A DNA stretch of 64,000 bases from Candidatus Tisiphia endosymbiont of Beris chalybata (GCF_964026555.1 NZ_OZ032159.1:496001-560000); one strand, 5' to 3'. Positions 10,992 through 20,199 are shown, counted from the stretch's first letter. Notes: generated by a model from the sequence alone, not told the origin. Numbers and translations are program-made.

Positions 10992-11472
10992 ATGATCCCT
11001 CTTACGGAGATTTTCTGCTTAATTGATGATTTTTGCAAGCATTTTGACCACGAGCAAAATAAATATCTATTACCACACCCTAACCGCAAGCGTAAAGTTG
11101 GTTGTACTCTAGGGCTTTCAGAGATTATTACTATTATAGTCATGTTTCATTTGAGTCACTACCGTACCTTTAAAGATTTTTATTTATGCTGCCTATGCCA
11201 AAATTATAGAAAAGAATTTCCAAAACTTGTGAGTTATAGTCGTTTTGTTCAGTTAATGCCACTGAGTTTCATGCCAATGGTGTTGCTGCTAAAAAGCCTG
11301 TCAGGAAGACAAACCGGTCAATATTATATCGACTCTACTAAACTTCCTGCTTGCCATAATTTAAGAATTAATAGACATAAAGTATTCAAAGATATAGCAA
11401 AAAGAGGTAAAACTTCCACGGGATGGTTCTTTGGCTGTAAGCTACATATTGTCATTAACAGTTGCGGAGAGC
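10992..11472 (+). pseudogene. Truncated IS982-family transposase
   Basis: About 160 residues starting MIPLTEIFCLIDDFCKHFD, with the helix-turn-helix region GLSEIITIIVMFHLSHYRTF, the first catalytic Asp in YYIDSTKLPACHN and the conserved RGKTSTGWFFGCKLHIVIN. IS982 transposases are usually near 290 residues. The C-terminal half is absent because IS3 copy 1 begins at about 11473, and no remainder is found on its far side. Confidence 0.85.
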
Positions 11473-11551
11473 GTAATGCGCCCCGAAAACTAGAGCAGTG
11501 ATAGAGAGACTATTTTATGTTAAAATAAATATAAAATAGGAGCAGTCGAAA

Positions 11552-11845
11552 ATGAGTAAGCCAAAAAGTTACAGTAAAGAATTTAAGTTTAAAGTATCGC
11601 TAGAGATGATCCGAGGAGATTTGAGTATTGCTGAAATAATCTCAAAATATCAAGTTCCAAGGTCGGTAATGACAAGGTGGAAGAAACAATTTTTGGAAAA
11701 TGGTGCTGATATTTTTAAGTTTAGCTATGAAAACGGTAATTCCTCTAGTTCTACAAGCGAAATAGAGAAACTGCATGCAACTATTGGCAAATTGAAGGTA
11801 GAAAACGATTTTTTGCAGCTCGTATCTGCCAAGTTGAAACTATAA
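11552..11845 (+). CDS. IS3-family transposase OrfA (copy 1)
   Basis: 97 residues. The N-terminal helix-turn-helix (KSYSKEFKFKVSLEMIRGDL through VPRSVMTRWKKQF) binds the element ends, and a C-terminal leucine-zipper-like helix (IEKLHATIGKLKVENDFLQL) serves for oligomerisation. OrfB follows 8 nt after the stop codon. In IS3 elements a -1 frameshift often makes an OrfAB fusion. Here OrfB also has its own ATG preceded by AAAGAGGAAAG. Identical to the product at 53865-54158. Confidence 0.93.
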   Translation: MSKPKSYSKEFKFKVSLEMIRGDLSIAEIISKYQVPRSVMTRWKKQFLENGADIFKFSYENGNSSSSTSEIEKLHATIGKLKVENDFLQLVSAKLKL

Positions 11846-11856
11846 AGAGGAAAGTG

Positions 11857-12750
11857 ATGGTAGATAAGGATTATAAAGATTTAAGTGTTCGTCGGCAAAG
11901 TCAGCTATTGAATCTGAACCGCTCCAGCCTATATTACAAGGATTCGGAGAAGGATCAAGATAATTATTTAAGTAATAGAATAGTTGAGATCTATAGTAAT
12001 TATCCGATATATGGTTACCGGCGAATAACGGCGATACTTAGGAGAGAAGTGGTAATTGTTAACAGCAAAAAAGTCAGGAGGTTGATGAAACTAATGAATT
12101 TGCAAGCAATTTACCCTTCGATTAATACAAGTAAAAGAAACCTAAAAGAAGCTATTTATCCATATTTGCTATCAGGGTTAGAGGTTATAAAGCCAAATCA
12201 GGTATGGCAGGTGGATATCACTTATTTAAGGGTACAAAGTGGTTTTATGTATTTGGTTGCATTAATCGATGTTTATACTAGATTAGTAGTAGGATATCGT
12301 TTATCAAATAGTTTAAATACAGAGAGCTGTTTGCTAGCGTTAGAAGATGCTATAGCTAAATATGGGAAGCCGTCGATAATTAATAGTGATCAAGGTAGCC
12401 AGTTTACCAGCGAGGATTGGATTAATGAATTGAGGAGATGCGTCATAAGCATCAGCATGACGGGCAAAGGCAGGTGTAACGATAATGCCCATATCGAGCG
12501 TTTATGGCGATCGTTTAAGTATGAGGGGTCGTATTTATACCGGTGTACTTCAGTTTTAGAGTTGAAAAATAATATCCCGAAATGGTTGAATTGGTATAAC
12601 AATCAAAGGCCCCATCAGGCTTTGGAGTACAAAACGCCGTTTGAGATATATAGTGGATTTATGGATAAGTCTTGCGACTTACCCACAATTCCACTATTAC
12701 CACAACAGCTACAAAATTATAAAAATAATATTTTTGTAGATAGTTTATGA
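11857..12750 (+). CDS. IS3-family transposase OrfB (copy 1)
   Basis: 297 residues from the ATG at 11857 (a GTG lies one codon upstream). HTH_21-like N-terminus (VRRQSQLLNLNRSSLYY), then the rve integrase core with the DDE residues in WQVDITYLRV, IINSDQGSQFTS and AHIERLWRSFKYE. Ends with WYNNQRPHQALEYKTP, typical for IS3 OrfB. The frame is intact, so this element could be active. Identical to 54170-55063. Confidence 0.93.
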   Translation: MVDKDYKDLSVRRQSQLLNLNRSSLYYKDSEKDQDNYLSNRIVEIYSNYPIYGYRRITAILRREVVIVNSKKVRRLMKLMNLQAIYPSINTSKRNLKEAIYPYLLSGLEVIKPNQVWQVDITYLRVQSGFMYLVALIDVYTRLVVGYRLSNSLNTESCLLALEDAIAKYGKPSIINSDQGSQFTSEDWINELRRCVISISMTGKGRCNDNAHIERLWRSFKYEGSYLYRCTSVLELKNNIPKWLNWYNNQRPHQALEYKTPFEIYSGFMDKSCDLPTIPLLPQQLQNYKNNIFVDSL

Positions 12751-12869
12751 AAATAATAGTCTCTCTATTTAAAGCTTTTTTGGTCTAAACATAGGGGCGC
12801 AGTTCAATACTAGCAAAGATATAAATTAAAAATTACTAATTGTTGTGACAGAACCAAATAGATATGGTC

Positions 12870-13838
12870 TTATTTAAATTTATAATAGGTCTGATTTTTA
12901 TCACCTTTACAACTTAACATTCCTTGTTCTAGTCCAAAAGTTAAATCTCTACTAGCCGTTGCAGTAGAAATATCTTTATGTATAAAATTATAATCTTTTC
13001 TAGCAAACCATTTGTCTATTAAAGTAATTTTAGCAATCTCAATTCTTGATAATGGAGTATTAGCTTCAGGTATGGCATTATTAGTATATAGTTTTAATGC
13101 TTCTAATATTTGAGTGGTCATAAATTCAATAAACAATGTCGATTCTCCAAGCTTGTCGCATTGATTTAAGATGCTATAATACTCACTTTGATTGTTCCTT
13201 ATTAAGCTCTCAACAGAAATATATTCAAAAATTGCATTAGTTTTTATTAGTAATAATTGTTGCCATAATCTTCCCATTCTTCCATTACCATCTAAAAAAG
13301 GATGAATAAATTCTAATTCATAATGGAAAACACAGGCTTTAATTATCCCTGAGACGTCATTATTGTGGTTGATAAAATTGAATAAATTGTCCATTAATAA
13401 AGGTACGCGATTTGCAGGAGGAGCAAGGTGAGTTATTTTATTACCTTTAAATATCCCTGCTCCACTTTTACGCCAACAACCATTATCTGCTATTAGATCT
13501 TGCATTAGTAATTTATGAGCTTCTAATAATGACTCTATTGATGAAGAATTGAAGATATTTAAATTATTATATACTTTGATAGCATTGTTCACTTCAATAA
13601 TATCTTTTTGTGGGCCTAACACCCTCTTGCCATTTATTAAATCGGTGATTTGTTTTATGCTTAAGGTATTTCCTTCAATTGCAAGAGAAGAATGGATAGT
13701 TTTAATACGGTTATTTTTTCTTAAGTTTATAGGAGGTAAATAAAGCTTAGCACCGAATAATACGCCTAATTCATGGGAAATACTTTGTAATAATTCTATG
13801 ATTTTATTAGTTATTTGAAAAGGAGGTTTACTACTCAT
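12870..13838 (-). CDS. Fic-domain protein (probable AMP transferase) with intrinsic inhibitory motif
   Basis: 322 residues. The Fic motif HPFLDGNGRMGR is complete at 179-190 with catalytic His179, so the protein should transfer AMP (or another nucleotide part) to hydroxyl side chains. The N-terminal SLAIEG (Ser51-Gly56) fits the (S/T)xxxE(G/N) inhibitory-helix motif, making it a class II, self-inhibited Fic. A C-terminal winged-helix-like region (about 255-322; ISTATASRDLTFGLEQGMLS) suggests DNA binding. A perfect 26-nt palindrome lies 3 nt before the ATG, so autoregulation is likely. It lies alone beside IS3 copy 1. Targets may be bacterial or host proteins; the sequence does not say which. 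Confidence 0.9.
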   Translation of the reverse strand: MSSKPPFQITNKIIELLQSISHELGVLFGAKLYLPPINLRKNNRIKTIHSSLAIEGNTLSIKQITDLINGKRVLGPQKDIIEVNNAIKVYNNLNIFNSSSIESLLEAHKLLMQDLIADNGCWRKSGAGIFKGNKITHLAPPANRVPLLMDNLFNFINHNNDVSGIIKACVFHYELEFIHPFLDGNGRMGRLWQQLLLIKTNAIFEYISVESLIRNNQSEYYSILNQCDKLGESTLFIEFMTTQILEALKLYTNNAIPEANTPLSRIEIAKITLIDKWFARKDYNFIHKDISTATASRDLTFGLEQGMLSCKGDKNQTYYKFK

Positions 13839-13841
13839 AAG

Positions 13842-13867
13842 ATGATAGTATCATATGATACTATCAT
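13842..13867. promoter_or_regulatory. Perfect palindrome, probable operator of the Fic gene
   Basis: 26-nt palindrome with half-site ATGATAGTATCAT, each half being itself nearly symmetric. It begins 3 nt upstream of the Fic start codon and leaves no room for a Shine-Dalgarno site. Binding here would block both transcription and initiation. Confidence 0.6.
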
Positions 13868-13882
13868 TGTCCAGACAACTTA

Positions 13883-13930
13883 TACCATTTTCGAAAACTA
13901 AATTAGCAATGGAAGGTAATAAATGAATTC
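13883..13930 (+). repeat. Half copy of an H-family element
   Basis: TACCATTTTCGAAAACTAAA followed by TTAGCAATGG matches the left end of the H element at 58559-58690. No right arm is found. Confidence 0.5.
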
Positions 13931-14149
13931 GCTTGAAATAATATAGTATGTACCAGTGCGGGCGACTTCAGAAAGAGAATATGCAAGTTTTTTGCCGTGG
14001 ATTATCCAGCATTAGCCCTTATCATTAGTTGACCGTCTCCCAGATAATTTTCGCGTCGCTACTAAAGCTTCTTCATTTTGATTGGATATATGAGTAATAT
14101 TATCGTATGCTTGTTCAATTATCAATAATAAATAGGACTAGTAATAAAC

Positions 14150-14869
14150 ATGTTTAAGATATACCACCAACATGATAGAATCATGTGCGATCATTCTCTT
14201 CTAGAGCGAAGCTGGGATCTCTCTCACTCAACAGTTCATATAGAACATGATAATATTACCCCCTACGTTAATACTTTCTTGGTAAAGAATAATGATATTA
14301 TTACTCTTGCTATTAAGACTAATGAGGACAATACAAGTGAAATACGAATTATCCTTCCGGATATTAATGAGTCTATCCCTATGAATTTAAATAATAATGA
14401 TTTAAAGACCTTAATTGTAAGCGAGTATAGCTATCCCCTAAGGTTATCCCTGCAGCTTACTCATAAACCTCCTGAATTAACACTGCAGTATGGTAGCCAA
14501 CTAGTATTACAGCACTACAACACTAACAAATTCGATACTATAGAGCTAGAGGATTATGCAATGTTAACTTTAACTAAAAATTCAATATTGAGTATAAATA
14601 ATTTAAAATTATCTAATTCATCCATAGTGGAGCTGGAACCAACAGCAGGACTGAATATCAGTGATAGGGAAGGCTACCACCTCCACTTAGAATCCCAAGG
14701 TAGTATTCTGAAGTTCGATGGTGCTCTTTATGATACGTTACGTAATACGTTACATAATATGTTTAATATGTTTTCGATAGAACATGCCCATAGTATAGAT
14801 ATTACTCATTCTAAGGATAACATAGAGTTATTAAGTGGGGATAATATTATTGCCGCCAGCAGTGTATGA
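14150..14869 (+). CDS. Hypothetical 239-residue protein
   Basis: I do not recognise this protein. It has no signal peptide or membrane span. The middle (about residues 85-185) is rich in alternating short beta-like strands with similar spacing (LTLQYGSQLVLQH, IELEDYAMLTLTKNSILSI, NLKLSNSSIVELEP, YHLHLESQGSILKF), which suggests a beta-helix or beta-sandwich. A helix follows (YDTLRNTLHNMFNMF). The start ATG lacks a strong ribosome-binding site (AGGACTAGTAATAAAC upstream). It is isolated between the Fic gene and a block of repeats. It could be a host-directed orphan protein. Confidence 0.6.
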   Translation: MFKIYHQHDRIMCDHSLLERSWDLSHSTVHIEHDNITPYVNTFLVKNNDIITLAIKTNEDNTSEIRIILPDINESIPMNLNNNDLKTLIVSEYSYPLRLSLQLTHKPPELTLQYGSQLVLQHYNTNKFDTIELEDYAMLTLTKNSILSINNLKLSNSSIVELEPTAGLNISDREGYHLHLESQGSILKFDGALYDTLRNTLHNMFNMFSIEHAHSIDITHSKDNIELLSGDNIIAASSV

Positions 14870-14887
14870 TCCCGCTTTTTTAAAGTA

Positions 14888-15030
14888 GACCTCTTGCATA
14901 ACCTAATCTAATTGGTAATTTTGTCGTCGAAACTCCTCTCTGTTCCGTAACAATCGTCTATGTACGCTGCGGTACTCGACTTCGTTTCTCCTAAAAATTC
15001 TTCAATTATCTTTAGATTATGCAAGAGGTC
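14888..15030 (+). mobile_element. B-family MITE-like element, copy 3
   Basis: 143 bp, in the same orientation as copy 1, with inverted ends GACCTCTTGCATAACCTAA / TTAGATTATGCAAGAGGTC (one mismatch) and TA on both flanks. Confidence 0.85.
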
Positions 15031-15083
15031 TAGTATAGCATAGACCATTATGATACACACAGGATAGTAGGCGGGAAGCATAG

Positions 15084-15190
15084 TATAGTCACTTAGGTTG
15101 AATTTAGAGATACTAGGCGCGAGGAGTGAAGCCTAGGAGATACTAGGTAAACGACGAGCAACAACTTCTAGTTTAACCTAAGTGACTATA
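15084..15190 (-). repeat. C-family palindromic element
   Basis: TATAGTCACTTAGGTT...AACCTAAGTGACTATA. The internal GAGATACTAGGCGCGAGGAG matches the reverse complement of 5578-5681. Just upstream (15035-15080) is a fragment GCGGGAAGCATAGTA also found at 28207-28221. Confidence 0.85.
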
Positions 15191-15219
15191 GTACGCTGCG
15201 TTGCTCGACCTTGCCTACT

Positions 15220-15279
15220 CCTCGCTCTTCTTGAAGTTGATTCTATCGTCTACCCACTCTTCAGGTACGAGCAGTATAT
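15220..15279 (-). repeat. E-family short palindromic element, reversed
   Basis: CTCGCTCTTCTTGAAGTTGA..TTCTATCGTCTACC..TCAGGTACGAGCAGTATA, the reverse complement of the 6798 copy. It abuts an A element, and the GTACGAGCAGTATA/TATACTGCTCGTAC junction forms a further palindrome. Confidence 0.75.
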
Positions 15280-15406
15280 ACTGCTCGTACCTGAAGAATT
15301 GGTTTTTATTTTAAATGGCGAGCGCGCGCAGCGTACAACTAAGTACGTGAGCACGTGAGTCCATGATAAAATAAAAAAACAATTTTTGAAAGACGAGTAG
15401 TATATA
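15275..15406 (+). repeat. A-family palindromic element
   Basis: TATACTGCTCGTACCTGAAG..AATTGG..TTTTAT..GGCGAGCGCGCGCAGCGTAC..AAGTACGTGAGCACG..ATAAAATAAAA..TTGAAAGACGAGTAGTATA. Full-length copy. Confidence 0.85.
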
Positions 15407-15464
15407 TGGGCAATACATTCAGGGTACTTGTACTCCTAATGTGCTAATTTAGTTTTGAATGGTA

Positions 15465-16202
15465 TTATATCTCACGCGGAGGGGTACTGCTTTTCTCATA
15501 TTCTTCTATAATAGTATTATTTGTTTTAGGGAGCAGTAAAGGCTCATTTTTTATTGAATCATCAAAATCCTCAGTTAAAAATCTCTTTTTTATCTTAGAT
15601 TCTTTAGGGTGATCTCTACCTAACTTATTATTTTTTTCAATTCGTTCTTCCTCTAATTTATTAGGCAATATAATCTCAGAGTTTGTAGTGCTATTATAGG
15701 AGGGCCCGATAGAACCAGGACATCTATGTTTTTCTAACTCTTGTTTAGTCTCACTGAGCAAAGCTTTAATATTCTCTAATTGTCTCTGCACTCCTACATT
15801 GCTATCATCCTGGCTTTTGTTTTTCACTTTACTACTTGCTGCTGCTAATACCGACCTTCCTTTCTTCTTTTCCTCGGGCTGCTGTTTAGCTTTAGTATGC
15901 TCAATATCTTTTTTGATCATTTTTAAGTACATTTGACGGTTCCGTAAAGTAGGATTAATTGTCTCTGTATCATATTCGCTAAGTAAATCCTCTTCCTCAT
16001 CATCAAAATTTTCTTCTACTACATTCCTTTTGGCGGCTGCTATATATTTTTTATTATAGAGCGGTGGCCGTTTTCCCCCTTCAAAACCTTTCCTATCTAT
16101 CAGTTTATTATTAGCTGATTTTTTAAAATATCCCCTAAAATTATCAGTACAACTAGAAAGTAAACATAATCCTAAAACTGTAACAATAATTTTCTTTAAC
16201 AT
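15465..16202 (-). CDS. Putative lipoprotein, function unknown
   Basis: 245 residues. N-terminal MLKKIIVTVLGLCLLSSC is a lipoprotein signal with lipobox LSSC (Cys18). The rest is highly charged and probably disordered, with acidic (EENFDDEEEDLLSEYD) and Lys-rich tracts and a helical segment QLENIKALLSETKQELEKH. No domain is recognised. It begins 15 nt after the murG stop, so it is probably the last gene of an ftsW-murG transcript. It may be an envelope or division-related tether, but this is inference from position only. Confidence 0.75.
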   Translation of the reverse strand: MLKKIIVTVLGLCLLSSCTDNFRGYFKKSANNKLIDRKGFEGGKRPPLYNKKYIAAAKRNVVEENFDDEEEDLLSEYDTETINPTLRNRQMYLKMIKKDIEHTKAKQQPEEKKKGRSVLAAASSKVKNKSQDDSNVGVQRQLENIKALLSETKQELEKHRCPGSIGPSYNSTTNSEIILPNKLEEERIEKNNKLGRDHPKESKIKKRFLTEDFDDSIKNEPLLLPKTNNTIIEEYEKSSTPPREI

Positions 16203-16217
16203 AAAACCACCTAATTA

Positions 16218-17294
16218 TTAATTTATAATTTGTTCTACCGTATCGGCTAAAGTTTTACTACCATCATTTTTTCTTTTGACTAATTTTAAAGATGCTTGCT
16301 TTAATATATCACGATTTTGTATTAACACTAATAATTTGTCTGCTAATTCTGCCTCGGTACATTTTGCTTGTTCAAAACACCACCCTGCCCCACTTGCTTC
16401 CAGAGCCTTGGCGTTATAAAATTGATGATTATCCGCAGCTGTAGGCAAGGGAATAAATATAGCAGGTAGCCCTATATAACTAAGTTCAGCAATAGTGGAT
16501 GCTCCTGCGCGCGCTATTACTAATTCATGATTTAAATATTGCTGATCCATATCATAAAAAAAATCGGCCAATTTATAGGATAGCTTTAAATTATTATAAA
16601 TTTCAATGATATTAGCATGGTCTTCTAGTGCTGCTTGCTCTGTTATATGAAGTTGAATATTAGGGTGGGCAGTAACTAATATTTTAATAGCTTTAGGTAT
16701 TAAAGTAGCGAAAAACTTCGCCCCCTGACTTCCCCCAAAAATAAATATCCTAAAAGGCACATGATTAAAATTATCTTTGACCTCTAACTCCCTAACATTT
16801 TCTCTAACAATATGACCGACAACTACTTTCTTCGCGTTATCTAAATTAGCACTACTTTTAGTGTCATCATAAGTAAGAGCTACCTTGGCAGCATATTTTA
16901 AGAAAAAACTATTTGTTTTTCCTAAGAAACTGTTTTGTTCGTAAACCACTATAGGAATACGCAAAAATAAAGCTGCGAGCAATGGCGCAAAAGTCGGATA
17001 GCCCCCAAAGCCAATTATAGCTGCGGGTTTAATTTTCATTAAGAGTAATATTAACTTCAAAGTCACACACAATAAAGATAGGAATAATTTTAGTTTATTA
17101 AGGAACCCTTTCGGAAATAACTTAACATTGATAATATGTGCAATCAACTTTACATCTTCGGTAATATATTTCTTACACCTAATATCAGTAAATAAATGTA
17201 ACTCATAACCACGTCTTATTAATTCATTCCCTAACGTAATAGCAGGAAACAAATGCCCCGCTGTGCCTCCACCTGTAACAACTATTTTTTTCAT
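16218..17294 (-). CDS. murG: UDP-N-acetylglucosamine transferase MurG
   Basis: 358 residues. Adds GlcNAc to lipid I to make lipid II at the inner face of the cytoplasmic membrane. N-terminal glycine loop VVTGGGTAGHLFPA, IIGFGGYPTFAP, the second-domain RIFIFGGSQGAKFF, and the donor-binding ARAGASTIAELSYIGLPAIF with PTAADNHQFYNAKAL are all present. The length matches the family. It overlaps the ftsW stop by 4 nt (ATGA), so the two are coupled. Its presence implies that the organism still makes peptidoglycan precursors. Confidence 0.97.
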   Translation of the reverse strand: MKKIVVTGGGTAGHLFPAITLGNELIRRGYELHLFTDIRCKKYITEDVKLIAHIINVKLFPKGFLNKLKLFLSLLCVTLKLILLLMKIKPAAIIGFGGYPTFAPLLAALFLRIPIVVYEQNSFLGKTNSFFLKYAAKVALTYDDTKSSANLDNAKKVVVGHIVRENVRELEVKDNFNHVPFRIFIFGGSQGAKFFATLIPKAIKILVTAHPNIQLHITEQAALEDHANIIEIYNNLKLSYKLADFFYDMDQQYLNHELVIARAGASTIAELSYIGLPAIFIPLPTAADNHQFYNAKALEASGAGWCFEQAKCTEAELADKLLVLIQNRDILKQASLKLVKRKNDGSKTLADTVEQIIN

Positions 17295-18436
17295 ATATTA
17301 ATATTTTGAATTTTATACTTAGTAAGAGAGGTCTTATGGCGGGTTAAGCCTAATAATATCCCTACTGCAGCTGCAGTTGCAAGTGTAGAAGAGCCACCAT
17401 AACTAATAAAAGGCAGAGTCATACCTTTAGTGGGTAATAAATTTAGAGTCACTCCCATATTAATTACAGACTGTAAACCTAACTGTACTACAATGCCACT
17501 AGCTGCTAACTGGGTAAATTTATCATCTTCCTTTATAAGTTTTATTATACTACGAATTACTATAAAAGCAAAAATTCCAATAATAATAAGGCAAATCATT
17601 GCCCCAAATTCTTCCCCAGCGACCGCGAAAATAAAATCAGTATGAGAATCAGGCAGCACATGTTTGACTGCGCCTTCCCCGGGGCCGCGCCCATATAACC
17701 CCCCATGCTCAAATGCCCGAATTGATTTTCTTACCTGATAGTTCTCGCTACTATCGGGATCTAAAAAGCTATTAATCCTTTGGGTTACATGAGGCAGCCA
17801 GAAATATGCTACCGTAATGCCTACTACCCCCATAAAAGCAGCGAGGATAATCCAAAATATGGGCATACCAGCAATAAATAGCTGAATACCTAGCACTAAG
17901 GTGATCATTACTAGCATGCCAAAATCTGGCTGAATAATCAATAATAAAGCGACGAAACTATATAGCATTAAACAAACAAAAAAACTTGGGAAATCTCCTT
18001 TAAACTTAAGCGATAATATCCAACCAATTATAACCACAAAAAAAGGTTTTATAAATTCTGAAGGTTGCATAGATAGACCAAAAATGTTAATCCAACGAGT
18101 AGCTCCTTTGACCTCATACCCATAAAATTTAACTAGTATTAACATTATTATACACACAACAAAGCTTAAAATTGAGAACCTTTTTAACCATTTTTTGGAG
18201 AATGAAGAGAAAAAAATCATTACCATAGAAGCAACGGCAAGATATATTGCTTGCCTGATTACAAAATAATGCGCACTTAGCCCAACCCTATTAGCTATTA
18301 TAGTACCAGTAGTAGTAACTAACATTAGACTAAAAACAAATAAAATGATGGAAGCAATAATTAGTTTTTGGTCAATACTACGCCACCACCATTTGATAGA
18401 ATTATTGGCTATTTCATTTTTGTGCTTATCTTGCAT
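17291..18436 (-). CDS. ftsW: Lipid II polymerase FtsW (SEDS family)
   Basis: 381 residues with about ten membrane spans. Septal peptidoglycan glycosyltransferase of the divisome. Family landmarks are GATRWINIFGLSMQPSEFIK, VLPDSHTDFIFAVAGEEFG, and PTKGMTLPFISYGGSS near the C-terminus. It starts at the ATG at 18436, just inside the gene-proximal end of a D-family repeat, so its promoter must lie in or beyond that repeat. Next in line is murG with a 4-nt overlap. Confidence 0.96.
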   Translation of the reverse strand: MQDKHKNEIANNSIKWWWRSIDQKLIIASIILFVFSLMLVTTTGTIIANRVGLSAHYFVIRQAIYLAVASMVMIFFSSFSKKWLKRFSILSFVVCIIMLILVKFYGYEVKGATRWINIFGLSMQPSEFIKPFFVVIIGWILSLKFKGDFPSFFVCLMLYSFVALLLIIQPDFGMLVMITLVLGIQLFIAGMPIFWIILAAFMGVVGITVAYFWLPHVTQRINSFLDPDSSENYQVRKSIRAFEHGGLYGRGPGEGAVKHVLPDSHTDFIFAVAGEEFGAMICLIIIGIFAFIVIRSIIKLIKEDDKFTQLAASGIVVQLGLQSVINMGVTLNLLPTKGMTLPFISYGGSSTLATAAAVGILLGLTRHKTSLTKYKIQNINI

Positions 18437-18439
18437 ACT

Positions 18440-18548
18440 TATACTCCTCTTCCGATGATTTTGCTGCTAGGCGCGATGGTAGAGCCTATAGATAATAGGC
18501 GAGCTATTTGAGCAATGAGGCATGCAAATTCATATCATAGGAGTATAT
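18440..18548 (+). repeat. D-family palindromic element
   Basis: Ends TATACTCCTC / AGGAGTATAT. Core TTTTGCTGCTAGGCGCGATG then GCCTATAGATAATAGGCGAG. It abuts the ftsW start and the following A element, sharing the TATATAC junction. Confidence 0.85.
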
Positions 18549-18676
18549 ACGCAATGGATTTCAAGAGTTGGATTTTATTTGCCAGGGGTGAGGGCGCGGA
18601 GCGTACAACTAAGTACGTGAGCACGCGAAACCACGATAAAATGAAAAAACAATTCTTGAAGTACGAGCAGTATATA
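18543..18676 (+). repeat. A-family palindromic element
   Basis: Closest relative of the copy inside the S9 peptidase gene: shares ATGGATT.CAAGAGTTGG, GCGGAGCGTACAACTAAGTA and ATAAAATGAAAAAACAA. Ends at TACGAGCAGTATATA. Confidence 0.85.
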
Positions 18677-18725
18677 TTCTAACTGACCTGTCAATACTCT
18701 ACTCGATACGAATTATGCAACAAGC

Positions 18726-20141
18726 CTAGCTTCTGTGAACCGCGATATTATATAATTTTATAAATAATTCTCCCCGTTCTTCAAAATTTTTAAATTGATC
18801 AAAAGAAGCACAAGCAGGAGCTAATAAAATATTTTTTACTGCCTTACCATCTGTCTGAGCATCTTGCATAGCCATATTAAACGCCTCTGTTAAATCTTCA
18901 CAAATTTGATACTGTACTTTCTTATCAAGTGTTGCAGCAAACATCTCCTTATCCTGCCCAAAAAGGTAAGCTTTACGAATTTTGTGAAATAAAGGCTCTA
19001 ACCCCGCTATACCTCCTTCTTTTGCTATTCCTCCTGCTAACCAATATATATTATCAAGAGCGGTAAGAGATTTAGAGGCAGCATCCGTATTAGTAGCTTT
19101 ACTATCATTATAAAAATTCACCTCCCTTCTACCATTACTATCGAAATTATGATTGTTACTCACGTGAGTATCATCTGAGTATATTGTACCAATATACTGC
19201 ATTCTATGCGGAAGCCCCTTAAATTCCGTGATAGCTGTAATTATTTCTTCAGGTTTAATACCAAGAATACGACACGCAGCATAGCTAGCTATAATATTTT
19301 CTTGGTTATGGGAGCCTAGTAAATATTTATTATTAGGAAGGCGCCAAATAAGTGGTTCAGCAATATTATCATAAATAATGTTATGATAAACTGATGCTCC
19401 TTTATCAAGAATTTTACGGGTAGAAATAGGAAGCAAGTTCGTTCTATTTTCTATTTCTAATTGTTCAAGAAACTGCTTAGTAATTTCATTATCAACGCTA
19501 ATGATTGCAAAGGATTCTTTATCTAACCTGTCACAGATCTTACGTTTAGAAGCAATATAGTTCTCCATACTACCATGTCTAGCTAAATGATCTTTAGTAA
19601 TATTGAGAAGTATAGCAATTTTAGCTTTAAAGTTTTGTAATAAATCTAGCTGGAAGGAAGATAATTCTAATACATATCCAGGGGCATGAAAATCTATACT
19701 TAAAGCTGGAATACCAATATTGCCGCCAATTGGGTAATGACGCCCCTGAGTTTGTAAAATATAGCCTATTAACGCTACAGTAGTACTTTTACCATTAGTA
19801 CCAGTCACAGCGACAAAATTAACTGATTTAGCCTCTTCAAATAATAACTCTATATCGGAAGTTAGTAATATATTATTAGAAGCAGCTAATTTAACAATAT
19901 CATGCGATAGAGAGACGCCTGGGCTTAAAACAATTTTATCTAGCTTTTTCCACCTAGGATCTGATAAATCAACTAGCTTATCATTTCCATAAATTTCACT
20001 AAAAGCCTTCCGACTAACATTATTTTGATCATAGCAGATTACCTGGGCTACTTTATAAAGTGCTTCATAAGAGGAGACGCCAGTTTTACCTAAACCGAAT
20101 ATACCAATTTTTTTATGCTTTTGCGATAGAAGCAGTGACAT
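18726..20141 (-). CDS. murD: UDP-N-acetylmuramoylalanine--D-glutamate ligase
   Basis: 471 residues. Cytosolic Mur ligase that adds D-Glu to UDP-MurNAc-L-Ala with ATP. N-terminal IGIFGLGKTGVSSYEAL nucleotide fold, central ATP loop FVAVTGTNGKSTTVALIGY, ligase signature SHNQENIIASYAACRILGI, and C-terminal FYNDSKATNTDAASKSL. It is slightly longer than E. coli MurD because of a small Asn-rich insert (DDTHVSNNHNFDSNGRREV, about 325-343) just before that block. The frame is intact. With ftsW and murG downstream it forms a small division/cell-wall group, separated from them by repeats. Confidence 0.96.
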   Translation of the reverse strand: MSLLLSQKHKKIGIFGLGKTGVSSYEALYKVAQVICYDQNNVSRKAFSEIYGNDKLVDLSDPRWKKLDKIVLSPGVSLSHDIVKLAASNNILLTSDIELLFEEAKSVNFVAVTGTNGKSTTVALIGYILQTQGRHYPIGGNIGIPALSIDFHAPGYVLELSSFQLDLLQNFKAKIAILLNITKDHLARHGSMENYIASKRKICDRLDKESFAIISVDNEITKQFLEQLEIENRTNLLPISTRKILDKGASVYHNIIYDNIAEPLIWRLPNNKYLLGSHNQENIIASYAACRILGIKPEEIITAITEFKGLPHRMQYIGTIYSDDTHVSNNHNFDSNGRREVNFYNDSKATNTDAASKSLTALDNIYWLAGGIAKEGGIAGLEPLFHKIRKAYLFGQDKEMFAATLDKKVQYQICEDLTEAFNMAMQDAQTDGKAVKNILLAPACASFDQFKNFEERGELFIKLYNIAVHRS

Positions 20142-20199
20142 AATAGTTTAACCTCTAGGCTTATATAATAGACTTATTGGATAATTCCCATCGAGCTGT

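Larger units (their letters stand above)
11473..12807 (+). mobile_element. IS3-family insertion sequence, copy 1
   Basis: A 1335-bp unit that reads the same as 53786-55120 throughout the parts compared, with related ends GTAATGCGCCCC and GGGGCGCAGTTCAA. Flanks are AGC on the left and TAC on the right, so no target duplication is seen. With the IS982 gene cut on one side only, this suggests a later deletion or recombination across this copy. Confidence 0.88.
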
